From Dolichospermum circinale AWQC310F (GTDB taxonomy: Bacteria > Cyanobacteriota > Cyanobacteriia > Cyanobacteriales > Nostocaceae), in assembly GCF_000426925.1 (NCBI RefSeq), contig NZ_KE384685.1, forward strand, positions 183,898 to 219,848: a DNA stretch of 35,951 nt, given 5' to 3'. How positions within the stretch are numbered: position 1 is the stretch's first letter; every line of letters begins with the position of its first letter. Shown in pieces: positions 27,866 to 35,757 of this stretch. Under the pieces are notes generated by a model. That model made no database searches. It was given only the letters and a program-made list of their open reading frames with translations, and had not been told where the DNA came from. Position numbers and translations under genes: made by a program.

Positions 27866-28105
27866 CTATTTATTAACAACTTCATTTAATGCTTCATGAA
27901 TAATATCATCACTCACACCATGTCGTTTTAAACTAGCAATTAAAGCATTAACTGTATTATTTTCTAACTTTTCTAAATCTGCTCTCATTCCCTGTCCAAT
28001 ATATGCTCGAATCAAGGGTTGATAACCAGAAAAACCAAGTATGGGTGCAAGTTGTTTCAATTCTTCTACTACATCTTCTGGTATTCTTAGCGTAACCGTA
28101 ATCAT
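27866..28105 (-). CDS. Small ribbon-helix-helix-like protein (orphan antitoxin type)
   Basis: 79 residues beginning MITVTLRIPEDVVEELKQLA, a strand-then-helix start like the Arc/MetJ/CopG fold, followed by GYQPLIRAYIGQGM as the second helix and a C-terminal helix with GVSDDIIHEALNEV. This resembles antitoxins of two-gene modules, but no toxin is next to it on its strand. It is divergent from the AAA15 ATPase gene across 89 bp, so it may bind that shared promoter region (inference) and regulate the defence pair. Confidence 0.65.
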   Translation of the reverse strand: MITVTLRIPEDVVEELKQLAPILGFSGYQPLIRAYIGQGMRADLEKLENNTVNALIASLKRHGVSDDIIHEALNEVVNK

Positions 28106-28139
28106 GGGGCGATTTTTGTCTAAGCTGGTATGTTATATA

Positions 28140-28169
28140 TTGACAACTTTTAGAAAAATAATCTATGGT
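28140..28169 (+). promoter_or_regulatory. Candidate promoter of the AAA15/DUF3226 operon
   Basis: TTGACA (28140-28145), a perfect -35, is followed 18 bp later by TATGGT (28164-28169). The operon ATG is at 28195. The sites lie in the spacer shared with the small ribbon-helix-helix-like gene. Confidence 0.4.
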
Positions 28170-28194
28170 ATACAGCTTGAGCTAAAATAAGTCT

Positions 28195-29346
28195 ATGAGA
28201 AATTTAGAAAACGTCACAATTCATCAATTTAGAGGACTTCGAGACTTAGAACTAAAGGATCTCGGACGTATTAACCTACTTGTGGGTATTAACAACTCAG
28301 GGAAAACTAGTGTTCTAGAAGCATTATCTGTCTACTGTCACCCACTGGATATTAAAGTGTGGCTGAGTACAGCAAATCAACGAGAGCAGGATATTGGAGT
28401 ATATCGTATTCGTCTACTGGATGCTGTAAAGTGGTTATTTACACATAATTATGCATCCATTGTAGAACCTGATAAACCTATTATTCTTATTTCTAGCACT
28501 GGTTTATTTTCTGTAAAGAAGTTAATAGCAAGCTATGAAGAAATGGAGCAAATATCGTTATCTGAGGAAAGCAATATCACAAATATTAGCAACGAAGAAG
28601 AAATTGAAAATGAAGATACACCAAGAGTTAAGAAAGGAATTAAGCTAAAAATAGAGGTATTTGCAGATGATGGTTATCAATTAAGTTTATTTGGCGAACC
28701 ACCTGCTTTTATTACAGATTTTTTGTTATGGGAGGATGAACGTTTTTATAGATTATCTGGAAAAAGAGAACCCAGTCTAAAAACATCTGTAGTAACACCA
28801 TCATCTCATCGTTCAGAAGTTGGTCAATTTCGATTACTTTCAGAAGCAACATTTCAAAATTTTAAAGCTGATGTAATTAAATTATTAAAACAGATTGATA
28901 ACAATATTTCTGATATAGAAATATTGTTACCTCCAGAATCTATCAGTTCTCGATTTAATATATATATTCAACATGAAAAACTAGGACTTGCACCAGTCAG
29001 CACCTTTGGTGATGGTATTCGTCGCTTATTACATATAGCTCTTAAACTAGCCAGTGTCAAAGGTGGTATTCTTTTAATTGATGAATTAGAGTCAACAATT
29101 CACACAGAAGCCTTACAAAATTCTTTTCAATGGTTAGTTAAATGGTGTACAGAAATGGATGTTCAATTATTTGCAACTACCCATAGTCTGGAAGCTGTTG
29201 ATGCTTTATTAGAAGTTACTGAATCAGATTCAGATTTAGTGCTTTATCGTTTAGAACCAAAGGAAGGAAAAACAAAAGTAGTTAGACATGATGGACATAG
29301 ATTAAGACGTTTAAGAGAAGAATTAGGTCAGGAGGTGCGTTGGTGA
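28195..29346 (+). CDS. AAA15/OLD-like ATPase of a two-gene defence-type pair
   Basis: 383-residue ABC-type (SMC-like) ATPase. The start has IHQFRGLRDLELKDLG, typical of AAA_15/RecF-like proteins, with Walker A GINNSGKT at 31-38. The GDGIRRLLHIALKLA stretch is the signature-like region, Walker B is GGILLIDELEST (about 290-300), and the switch histidine is in TTHSLEAVD (about residue 328). An acidic insertion (SEESNITNISNEEEIENED) interrupts the first half. The stop codon TGA overlaps the GTG start of the next gene, encoding a TOPRIM-like protein. Split ATPase plus TOPRIM pairs are characteristic of PARIS and related OLD systems; here the nuclease is of DUF3226 type. Confidence 0.85.
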   Translation: MRNLENVTIHQFRGLRDLELKDLGRINLLVGINNSGKTSVLEALSVYCHPLDIKVWLSTANQREQDIGVYRIRLLDAVKWLFTHNYASIVEPDKPIILISSTGLFSVKKLIASYEEMEQISLSEESNITNISNEEEIENEDTPRVKKGIKLKIEVFADDGYQLSLFGEPPAFITDFLLWEDERFYRLSGKREPSLKTSVVTPSSHRSEVGQFRLLSEATFQNFKADVIKLLKQIDNNISDIEILLPPESISSRFNIYIQHEKLGLAPVSTFGDGIRRLLHIALKLASVKGGILLIDELESTIHTEALQNSFQWLVKWCTEMDVQLFATTHSLEAVDALLEVTESDSDLVLYRLEPKEGKTKVVRHDGHRLRRLREELGQEVRW

Positions 29347-30131
29347 GTCGGAAATATGTTTTAATTGGTGTGGAGGGTCCCCATGATCAGGCTTTTGTAT
29401 CTAGGATATTGTGTAAATTATTAGGCTTTTCTAAATTTGATGGGAAGATGTCAGAACTAGATAATTTTTGGCGAAAATTTATCCCTAATTATCCTAAAGG
29501 TGGAAATTTATATGATAGGCTTGATATGCCTCAGATATTATATAATGAAAATTTCTCAATAGCTATATATGTAGGTAATGGAGGTGAGTTAATTCAGAAT
29601 TTAAGTGATAAATTATCTGATATTGATATTTCAACTCTTTTCGCTTTTGCAATAGTAGCTGATACTGATAACAATACACCTGACAAAGTGGTAAAAGAGT
29701 ATCATAAAGGTTTTAAAGAATATTTTCCTCATTTTCCAACTGAAGTTACTCAAAGTGGTAATGTTACAGAAGGTTCACCAGAATTAGAAACAAAAGCAGG
29801 AATTTATATATTACCAGATAATTCTCAACTAGGAGTTTTAGATACTTTAATTTGTGATTGTGGAGATTTAGTTTATCCTGAATATATGCAAAGAGCAAAG
29901 GAATATATAGATAAATTTTCTCAGGAAGAGAGGAAGAAAAAGTTAGAGTGGAAACCTTTTGATCAACAAAAAGCTATAATTGCCACAGTGGCCAGTGTTC
30001 TTCGGCCAGGTATGACAAATACGGTAACTATTATGCGTGATGATTGGATTAGTATTGAGACAGCGGAAATTCCAGCTATTAAAAATTTCACTGAGTTTTT
30101 AAGAAATTTGTTAAATTTAAAAACTGAATAA
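29343..30131 (+). CDS. DUF3226 TOPRIM-like protein, partner of the AAA15 ATPase
   Basis: 262 residues. TOPRIM-like acidic sites: the Glu in LIGVEGPHDQAFV near the N-terminus, and the DTD of AIVADTDNN about 90 residues later, as expected of OLD-type nucleases. The start is the GTG at 29343 overlapping the upstream TGA (GTGA); a full Shine-Dalgarno GGAGGT at 29331-29336 lies 6 nt before it. A TTG three bases earlier would be too close to that site. The overlap indicates translational coupling and a fixed ratio with the ATPase. Likely role: a nuclease or RNase effector released or activated by the ATPase (inference from the PARIS/OLD families). Confidence 0.8.
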   Translation: MSRKYVLIGVEGPHDQAFVSRILCKLLGFSKFDGKMSELDNFWRKFIPNYPKGGNLYDRLDMPQILYNENFSIAIYVGNGGELIQNLSDKLSDIDISTLFAFAIVADTDNNTPDKVVKEYHKGFKEYFPHFPTEVTQSGNVTEGSPELETKAGIYILPDNSQLGVLDTLICDCGDLVYPEYMQRAKEYIDKFSQEERKKKLEWKPFDQQKAIIATVASVLRPGMTNTVTIMRDDWISIETAEIPAIKNFTEFLRNLLNLKTE

Positions 30132-30143
30132 TACCCTGTCATT

Positions 30144-31379
30144 CTACACCTTCTCCCGCGCTGGTGGCACAATACCAAGCTTATTCAAACCCGCATCAAT
30201 ATCTCTCAACAATTTAAAATCATCCTCAGGTAAAAGATAACTATTGCTACTAACAACACCCCCAAGGGGTTGTGTTTCTAAAAACCCAAATGCTTGACGA
30301 AATTGTTGCGGTTCTGATTTAATTGGAGCATCAAAATGACAGGGAATAATCCATTGAAAATCCCAACTAGCAACTTTATCAGCCCAATTGATAGTTTCCT
30401 GGGGTGCGCGATTTAAAATCAAACGTTGTAAAATTGGCGCAACAAATATCCGCCCATTCCCTCGCAAAATATCAAAAGAATCTTGCCAATTTTCCTGCCA
30501 TTGGAAAGGAAAAAACCCAAAATATGCCTTTTTAGACCTTTCTGGGGCTTTTTGGGCATCCCGCCATATTTGACTCCATGTAGGTACTTTCAACGTACTA
30601 GGACTGAAGTACAAGGCAAATAATGTTACTCGCTGCCACCCTTTGAGGCGATTGGCTGGGGTATCTAAAACCATGTCAAAAGCTTGATCTTTGGCGTGGT
30701 ATAATAAAGGATAGGGGTCAAGTTGGACAATTGCTGGTGGTTCTGCTGGTACTGAAACTATAGTATCTGTAACTAAGAGCGTGTGCGATCGCTTATGGAA
30801 AAAAGCCACCTCTGCAAACTTACCCAAACCGAGATCAATAGGTCCAAGGATTGCATAATCAAAATCCTCAGCAAAAGGGGCTTCCTGGCTATTTTCAGGT
30901 AATATCCGAGTGCGTTTATCAGGTAAACCCAACCAACTCAAAGGCAAATTTAGGGGAAAACTCCATTGTCCCGGAGCAACAAATATCTGTGCATTGGGAA
31001 AGCGTCGCGCAAACGGACCTACAAATACTTTATGTTCTATTCCCGATATCGTCGGCAATATAATATACTTGACATCACCGTGTTCTGTGACTAATTCATT
31101 TAGTAATCGGGTACATTCTCCCGTGGGTGCAACAGGTGCATAAACTAGTAAACCGCCCTTTTCTAGCTTAATTACAGTCATGCGAATTGGCACAACTACA
31201 TAAAAAATTCCCTGTAATTGGTCGAAAGTCCAAATAGTATCTTTAATAACTTCTTTACGAATAGTGCGACGTTGACCATAAGGATAAATTGGCACAACAG
31301 GCCAAAACCGCCAGGAAACATCCTGGGCATGAATTTGTTCTATACTCTCATTTTCCACCACTGTCTGAACCTCCACCAA
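30144..31379 (-). CDS. DUF4336 family protein
   Basis: 411-residue protein of the DUF4336 family, common in cyanobacteria and plants. It has conserved motifs RMTVIKLEKGGLLVYAPVAPT and PTISGIEHKVFVGPFARRFP. The overall pattern (HxxxxxP-type strands and a late IPCHFDAPI segment) recalls a metallo-beta-lactamase-like fold without the full HxHxDH motif. Function unknown. It converges on the DUF3226 gene with a 12-bp gap and shows no connection to the defence pair. Confidence 0.85.
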   Translation of the reverse strand: MVEVQTVVENESIEQIHAQDVSWRFWPVVPIYPYGQRRTIRKEVIKDTIWTFDQLQGIFYVVVPIRMTVIKLEKGGLLVYAPVAPTGECTRLLNELVTEHGDVKYIILPTISGIEHKVFVGPFARRFPNAQIFVAPGQWSFPLNLPLSWLGLPDKRTRILPENSQEAPFAEDFDYAILGPIDLGLGKFAEVAFFHKRSHTLLVTDTIVSVPAEPPAIVQLDPYPLLYHAKDQAFDMVLDTPANRLKGWQRVTLFALYFSPSTLKVPTWSQIWRDAQKAPERSKKAYFGFFPFQWQENWQDSFDILRGNGRIFVAPILQRLILNRAPQETINWADKVASWDFQWIIPCHFDAPIKSEPQQFRQAFGFLETQPLGGVVSSNSYLLPEDDFKLLRDIDAGLNKLGIVPPAREKV

Positions 31380-32031
31380 TCCGCTCTATCAAACTGACCC
31401 AAAACTATAAAAAAAGAGGATGAAAAGGGGGCTGATATAGTAGCAAAAACTACAGACAGCCTGAATTAAAGATTATAACACTATTAGAATGCTTCTTACA
31501 CGCAAGTGGATTCCGAAGCCTTTATTTTGCATCAGTTCACTGAGAGGATGTTTTAAAAGTGGGAGGCTGTTGTAAGAAGGCTCACAAAGTATATGCTGGA
31601 ATTTGTAGATAATAGCACCTTGTGAGCAGATGAGTAAAGCATACCTTAGTAACTTGACATGGAATGGGAATTGATAGCAGAAGAATTTTCATCAGCCAAA
31701 TCTGGTAGTCCTCCACTCAGTGTAGCAATGTGTGGATATGTTAGGGCTGGTTTTGCCGGTTTTGGTAACGTCTCCCAGAACAGGAAGAAGCCAAAAAAGT
31801 TCTCCATCGAGTTCATAATACCCAGAATCAGGTTAAACGATTAAATATCATTTAAAACATCCTCTTAATGGCATGGCACAGGTATTATATAAAACGAGAC
31901 AGGAGGTGGGGAGTCGAGAGTAAGGGAAATGTATAAAGTTTTTTAACGCTAATCAAATTTAAGTATCAGTCTTGTATTAAGTTTTGATTCTTAAATATCG
32001 GGTTCATTCAAAAAATAAAAAGGAAATTAAC
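31380..32031. other. Intergenic region with mobile-element debris
   Basis: 652 bp without an intact gene. It contains a 323-bp unit bounded by 15-bp perfect inverted repeats (31543-31865, listed separately) and an inverted pair CTTCTTACA (31492-31500) / TGTAAGAAG (31571-31579) spanning its left end. The region downstream of the unit (31866-32031) leads to the cysC remnant and carries its Shine-Dalgarno-like AAGGAAAT (32020-32027). ORFs inside show no recognisable domain. Confidence 0.55.
31543..31865. mobile_element. 323-bp unit with 15-bp perfect terminal inverted repeats
   Basis: The left end AGAGGATGTTTTAAA (31543-31557) and the right end TTTAAAACATCCTCT (31851-31865) are exact reverse complements. 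Inside is a second inverted pair with an 8-bp perfect core, GCTCACAA / TTGTGAGC (31580-31587 and 31620-31627). No transposase domain is readable; the longest internal ORFs (about 60 codons on either strand) are unrecognised. No target duplication was seen. It fits a MITE or an internally deleted IS. Confidence 0.55.
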
Positions 32032-32169
32032 ATGAAATATTCTGGATTAACCTTATGGTTTACAGGGTTAAGTGGTGCTGGTAAAACCACCGTTTCTCAG
32101 GGGGTAGAATTGGAGTTAAAAAAACGATGTTGTCGGGTAGAAGTTTTAGATGGGGATGTGGTGAGATAA
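32032..32169 (+). pseudogene. cysC: Truncated adenylylsulfate kinase (cysC) fragment
   Basis: 45 residues that match the N-terminus of APS kinase: LTLWFTGLSGAGKTTVSQ with the intact P-loop GLSGAGKT, then VEVLDGDVVR, the conserved substrate-side motif. An in-frame TAA follows directly after the Arg, where the family continues with TNLxKGLGFS. A full CysC is about 175 residues, so roughly three quarters is missing, including the APS-binding part. It keeps an apparent Shine-Dalgarno (AAGGAAAT). The glcD start lies 46 bp after the stop, so the truncation is a deletion with fusion to the glcD upstream region, not merely a point stop. A complete cysC presumably exists elsewhere. Confidence 0.85.
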
Positions 32170-32215
32170 ATCAATATTTTGCTATCATCAACATCTACCA
32201 CAGATAAAAAACTCT

Positions 32216-33694
32216 ATGCTTACCCAAGAATTACCCAAAACTCAAACCATAAACTGGAAACCCATAATCAAAAAATTTGTTGCAGTCCTGGGAGAAAAAG
32301 GTGTAGTACAACGCAAAGAAGAACTCCTTACCTATGAATGTGACGGTTTAACCAGCTATAAACAATGTCCCCCCGTCGCAGTCTTACCAAGAACCACAGA
32401 ACAAGTATCAGAAATCGTCAAAATTTGCAATCAATTCTCCGTTCCCTTTATTGCTAGAGGTTCGGGAACAGGTTTATCAGGTGGGGCTTTACCAGCAGAA
32501 AATTCTGTTTTAATTGTCACTTCATTAATGCGACAAATCTTAAAAATAGACTTAGAAAATCAACGGGCAGTTGTCCAACCCGGAGTAATTAATAGTTGGG
32601 TAACTCAAGCAGTTAGCGGCGCTGGTTTTTATTTTGCACCAGACCCTTCTAGTCAAATTATTTGTTCTATTGGTGGTAATATCGCCGAAAATTCTGGGGG
32701 AGTACATTGTTTAAAATACGGTGTAACAACAAATCATGTTTTAGGTTTAAAAATTGTCCTTCCTAATGGTGAAATTGTTGATATTGGTGGACAAATTCCC
32801 GAAACTCCAGGTTATGATTTAACAGGTGTCTTTGTCGGTTCAGAAGGTACTTTAGGAATTGCGACAGAAATCACTTTAAAAATTCTCAAAACTGCCGAAT
32901 CAATTTGTGTTTTATTAGCAGATTTTACCAGTGTAGATGCTGCTGCTGCAACGGTTTCTGATATTATCAGCGCGGGCATTATTCCTGGTGGTATGGAAAT
33001 GATGGATAATATTAGTATTAATGCTGTAGAAGATGTGGTTGCCACTAATTGTTACCCTCGTGATGCCGCTGCTATTCTATTAGTAGAAATTGATGGTTTA
33101 GAAGTCGAAGTTTCTGCTAATAAACAGCTAATTAAAGAAATTTGTCAGAAAAATGGAGCGCGAAATGTGACTAGTGCCAGTGACCCGGAAACTAGACTAA
33201 AATTATGGAAAGGTAGAAAAGCAGCTTTTGCCGCTGCGGGACATATTAGCCCAGATTATTATGTACAAGATGGTGTAATTCCTCGCACTCAATTACCTTA
33301 TGTTCTCCAAGAAATTGAGCGGTTGAGTAATCAATATGGTTATCCTATTGCTAATGTTTTTCACGCTGGAGATGGTAATTTACACCCATTAATTTTATTT
33401 GATAATTCTGTACATGGAGAATTGGAAAAAGTTGAAGAATTGGGAGGAGAAATTCTCAGATTATGCGTAAGAGTGGGTGGTAGTATTTCCGGTGAACATG
33501 GTATTGGTGCTGATAAAAAATGCTATATGCCAGATATGTTTAGTGAATCTGATTTGGAAACAATGCAATGGGTAAGAAAAGTATTTAATCCCCAAAATTT
33601 AGCAAATCCTGGTAAGATTTTTCCTACTCCTCGCACTTGTGGAGAAGCGGCAAAAGTATCTATTCAAAAATTCCCAGATGTAGAAAGATTTTAA
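32216..33694 (+). CDS. glcD: Glycolate oxidase/dehydrogenase FAD subunit GlcD
   Basis: 492-residue FAD-linked oxidase of the VAO/GlcD family. FAD-binding PCMH domain: ARGSGTGLSGGALP and, later, GSIGGNIAENSGGVHCLKYG and VGSEGTLGIATE. The C-terminal cap domain ends with VFHAGDGNLHPLI and GSISGEHGIGADK, carrying the conserved His residues of the active site. It oxidises glycolate (or D-lactate) to glyoxylate in photorespiration. The GlcE/GlcF partners are not in this window, consistent with single-gene cyanobacterial glycolate dehydrogenase. Its upstream region is short because of the cysC truncation. Confidence 0.93.
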   Translation: MLTQELPKTQTINWKPIIKKFVAVLGEKGVVQRKEELLTYECDGLTSYKQCPPVAVLPRTTEQVSEIVKICNQFSVPFIARGSGTGLSGGALPAENSVLIVTSLMRQILKIDLENQRAVVQPGVINSWVTQAVSGAGFYFAPDPSSQIICSIGGNIAENSGGVHCLKYGVTTNHVLGLKIVLPNGEIVDIGGQIPETPGYDLTGVFVGSEGTLGIATEITLKILKTAESICVLLADFTSVDAAAATVSDIISAGIIPGGMEMMDNISINAVEDVVATNCYPRDAAAILLVEIDGLEVEVSANKQLIKEICQKNGARNVTSASDPETRLKLWKGRKAAFAAAGHISPDYYVQDGVIPRTQLPYVLQEIERLSNQYGYPIANVFHAGDGNLHPLILFDNSVHGELEKVEELGGEILRLCVRVGGSISGEHGIGADKKCYMPDMFSESDLETMQWVRKVFNPQNLANPGKIFPTPRTCGEAAKVSIQKFPDVERF

Positions 33695-33720
33695 CAAAAA
33701 AGTTGGAAATCAGGAATATA

Positions 33721-33827
33721 TACAGCAGTTACCGCTATTATGAAGTACAAATATTAATGATAAAACTCTTGTGGTGCGGGCATCTTGCCCGCATAATATG
33801 TACTTTACTCAAGCTAAACTTGCTGTA
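33721..33827 (+). mobile_element. 107-bp MITE-like element, copy A
   Basis: The left arm of 29 bp starts TACAGCA and ends AAGTACA (33721-33749). The right arm of 29 bp starts TGTACTT and ends TGCTGTA (33799-33827). The 49-bp centre has the hairpin GCGGGC-ATCTT-GCCCGC (33776-33792). The arm ends are inverted repeats. A second copy of identical length geometry starts at 35850. If the true termini are CAGCA/TGCTG, the flanking TA on each side would be the target duplication, as for IS630/Tc1-type elements (inference). It lies between glcD and pgsA. Confidence 0.8.
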
Positions 33828-33872
33828 GCTATTCCTGGTATTATGAAATACAGTTTTGATCACCTGTATTTC
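33824..33872. repeat. Degenerate arm of the same repeat with a short hairpin
   Basis: 33824-33852 matches the 29-bp left arm of the MITE-like element at about 20 of 29 positions and ends ATGAAATACA. It directly abuts the right end of copy A. It runs into a 9-bp perfect hairpin, GAAATACAG / CTGTATTTC (33845-33853 and 33864-33872). It is probably a deleted tandem copy in the pgsA leader. Confidence 0.5.
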
Positions 33873-33941
33873 CTTCCTAATTCTCTATTTTTCTCTGTCT
33901 TTAATTCTTCCTCCTTACTCCTGAGTTCTTACATTTTTCTA

Positions 33942-34454
33942 ATGACTTTACCTAATTGGATTACTTTTTCTCGACTGCTGGGAATACCTTTTCTACTCTA
34001 CGGTTTATACAATCCTACAAATCAAGCCAAATGGATATGTTTAACTATATTTTTAATTGCGGCTCTAACTGATTGGTTGGATGGATATTTGGCCAGAAAA
34101 TTGAATCAAATTAGTGAATTAGGTAAATTTCTTGATCCTTTGGTAGATAAATTATTGGTACTTGCACCATTATTAGTGTTAGTAGAATTAGGAAAAATTC
34201 CAGCTTGGGGAGTTTTTATAATTTTAGCACGGGAATTAGCGATCGCAGGTTGGCGAGTTAATCAAACCACCATCACTGGTGCAAATATTTGGGGTAAACT
34301 GAAAACAGTTAGTCAAATTATTGCCATATCTCTCCTAATTGCTCCCTTATCTCCAATTTGGCAAACTCCTATTTTAATTGCCTTTTGGGTATCGGTAATA
34401 TTAACGATTATTTCAGGAATAATTTATCTCATTCCTCAAAAAATTAGCGAGTAA
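33942..34454 (+). CDS. pgsA: CDP-diacylglycerol-glycerol-3-phosphate 3-phosphatidyltransferase
   Basis: 170-residue integral membrane enzyme of the CDP-alcohol phosphotransferase family. The signature D(x)2DG(x)2AR(x)8G(x)3D(x)3D is complete in DWLDGYLARKLNQISELGKFLDPLVDK (all three acidic pairs present). It makes phosphatidylglycerophosphate, the precursor of phosphatidylglycerol, essential for thylakoid lipids. The ATG at 33942 (MTLPNWITFSRLLGIP) is chosen because this is where family similarity starts; an in-frame reading extends back to 33771 but translates the mobile repeat. There are about four to five membrane helices. The upstream repeat may influence expression. Confidence 0.92.
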   Translation: MTLPNWITFSRLLGIPFLLYGLYNPTNQAKWICLTIFLIAALTDWLDGYLARKLNQISELGKFLDPLVDKLLVLAPLLVLVELGKIPAWGVFIILARELAIAGWRVNQTTITGANIWGKLKTVSQIIAISLLIAPLSPIWQTPILIAFWVSVILTIISGIIYLIPQKISE

Positions 34455-34475
34455 AATCAAAGTAGAGCAAATTAA

Positions 34476-35753
34476 ATGTCTAGAATAGAAGGCTTTAGAG
34501 TTAGAAATTACAGAGTTATTCGTGATATTACCTTGGGGAAATTGTGGAATACACAAAGTGCCAAGCCATTAACACCAATGACAGCGGTTATTGGTAAGAA
34601 TGGCGTGGGAAAAAGCACGATTTTTGACATTTTTGGCTTTCTTGCTGATTGCTTGAAAAATGGAGTAGAAGAAGCTTGTTATGCTCATGGTCGTGGTGGG
34701 TTTGAAAAAATTCTCTCTCAAGGACAACAGGGAAGTATTGAGTTTGAAATCTATTATAAAGAAGATGGTAATGCCCGACCAATTACTTATGAATTAGCCA
34801 TAGATATTGACTCATTTCAAAGACCTTATGTAAAAAAAGAGAGACTGAGACAACGCAGAATAGGACAACCTAAGGGACAACCTTTTTCTTTTTTAATTCT
34901 CAATGAAGGCAGAGGAATCGCATGGAAAGGTGAACAACAAGGTAAGCAAGATGATTTTGATGTGTCAGATTTAATGGATAAAATCCAAAGAGGTGAAGCA
35001 GAAGAAGAAACTAAAGAAACCGAAGTAGTTGAACTTGATGATCCGCGAAAACTGGGAATTGCTACTTTAGGTTCACTTAAACAACATCCCCGAATTTCTA
35101 TGTTTAGAAGATTTATTGAAGGGTGGTATTTAAGCTATTTTACACCAGATGCTGCCCGCAGTTTACCTCTAGCCGGACCACAAAAGCATTTGAATATTCA
35201 TGGAGATAATTTAGGTAATGTAGTTCAATTTATGGAAAGAGAACATCCCAAAAAGTTTCAATCCATACTGGAAAAAATAGCGAATAAAATTCCCGGTGTC
35301 AATAAGATTAGCACTTACCCAAGTCCAGATGGAAGACTGCTTTTGTGTTTCAACGACAAGGGATTTCAAGACCCATTTTATTCTCAACAAATGTCAGATG
35401 GTACACTCAAAGTATTTGCCTATCTTCTGATGTTAGAAGACCCTTCACCACCACCATTTTTGTGTATCGAAGAACCGGAAAATGGACTTTATCATAAACT
35501 TTTAGAAACCCTAGCCAGAGAATTTCGAGAACACACTAGAGGTCAGAAAGGTGGGTCACAAATATTTGTGACAACACATCAACCATATTTTGTAGATGCT
35601 CTTGAACCTGAAGAAGTTTGGGTATTAGAAAAGGGTGAGGATGGATTTGCTAAAATTAAGCGGGCTAGTGAAGATCCTCTGATAAATAATCTTGTTTCTG
35701 AGGGTTTGCCCCTGGGTGGACTTTGGTACAGTGACTATTTGGACGCAAGGTGA
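34476..35753 (+). CDS. AAA_21-type ATPase (partner of DUF4276-like protein)
   Basis: 425-residue SMC-like ATPase of the COG4637-like type. Walker A GKNGVGKS is at about 40-47. An acidic linker (about residues 160-195) lies in the middle, then the signature-like QQMSDGTLKVFAYLL, Walker B FLCIEEPENGL (about 327-337) and the switch histidine in VTTHQPYFVDAL. All ATPase motifs are intact. Proteins of this type are often encoded next to a DUF4276 TOPRIM-like protein. Here a partner starts 4 bp after the stop codon but is broken by an insertion, so the pair is probably inactive in this strain. Role in defence is inferred from the pairing. Confidence 0.85.
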   Translation: MSRIEGFRVRNYRVIRDITLGKLWNTQSAKPLTPMTAVIGKNGVGKSTIFDIFGFLADCLKNGVEEACYAHGRGGFEKILSQGQQGSIEFEIYYKEDGNARPITYELAIDIDSFQRPYVKKERLRQRRIGQPKGQPFSFLILNEGRGIAWKGEQQGKQDDFDVSDLMDKIQRGEAEEETKETEVVELDDPRKLGIATLGSLKQHPRISMFRRFIEGWYLSYFTPDAARSLPLAGPQKHLNIHGDNLGNVVQFMEREHPKKFQSILEKIANKIPGVNKISTYPSPDGRLLLCFNDKGFQDPFYSQQMSDGTLKVFAYLLMLEDPSPPPFLCIEEPENGLYHKLLETLAREFREHTRGQKGGSQIFVTTHQPYFVDALEPEEVWVLEKGEDGFAKIKRASEDPLINNLVSEGLPLGGLWYSDYLDAR

Positions 35754-35757
35754 ATAT

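Noticed and set aside
29340-29345. TTG start for the DUF3226 gene
   Set aside because: Only 3 nt after GGAGGT; the GTG at 29343 has proper spacing and overlaps the upstream stop.
31659-31844. 61-codon ORF inside the 323-bp unit
   Set aside because: No Shine-Dalgarno or recognisable domain. The opposite strand has an equally long unrecognised frame, so neither is convincing.
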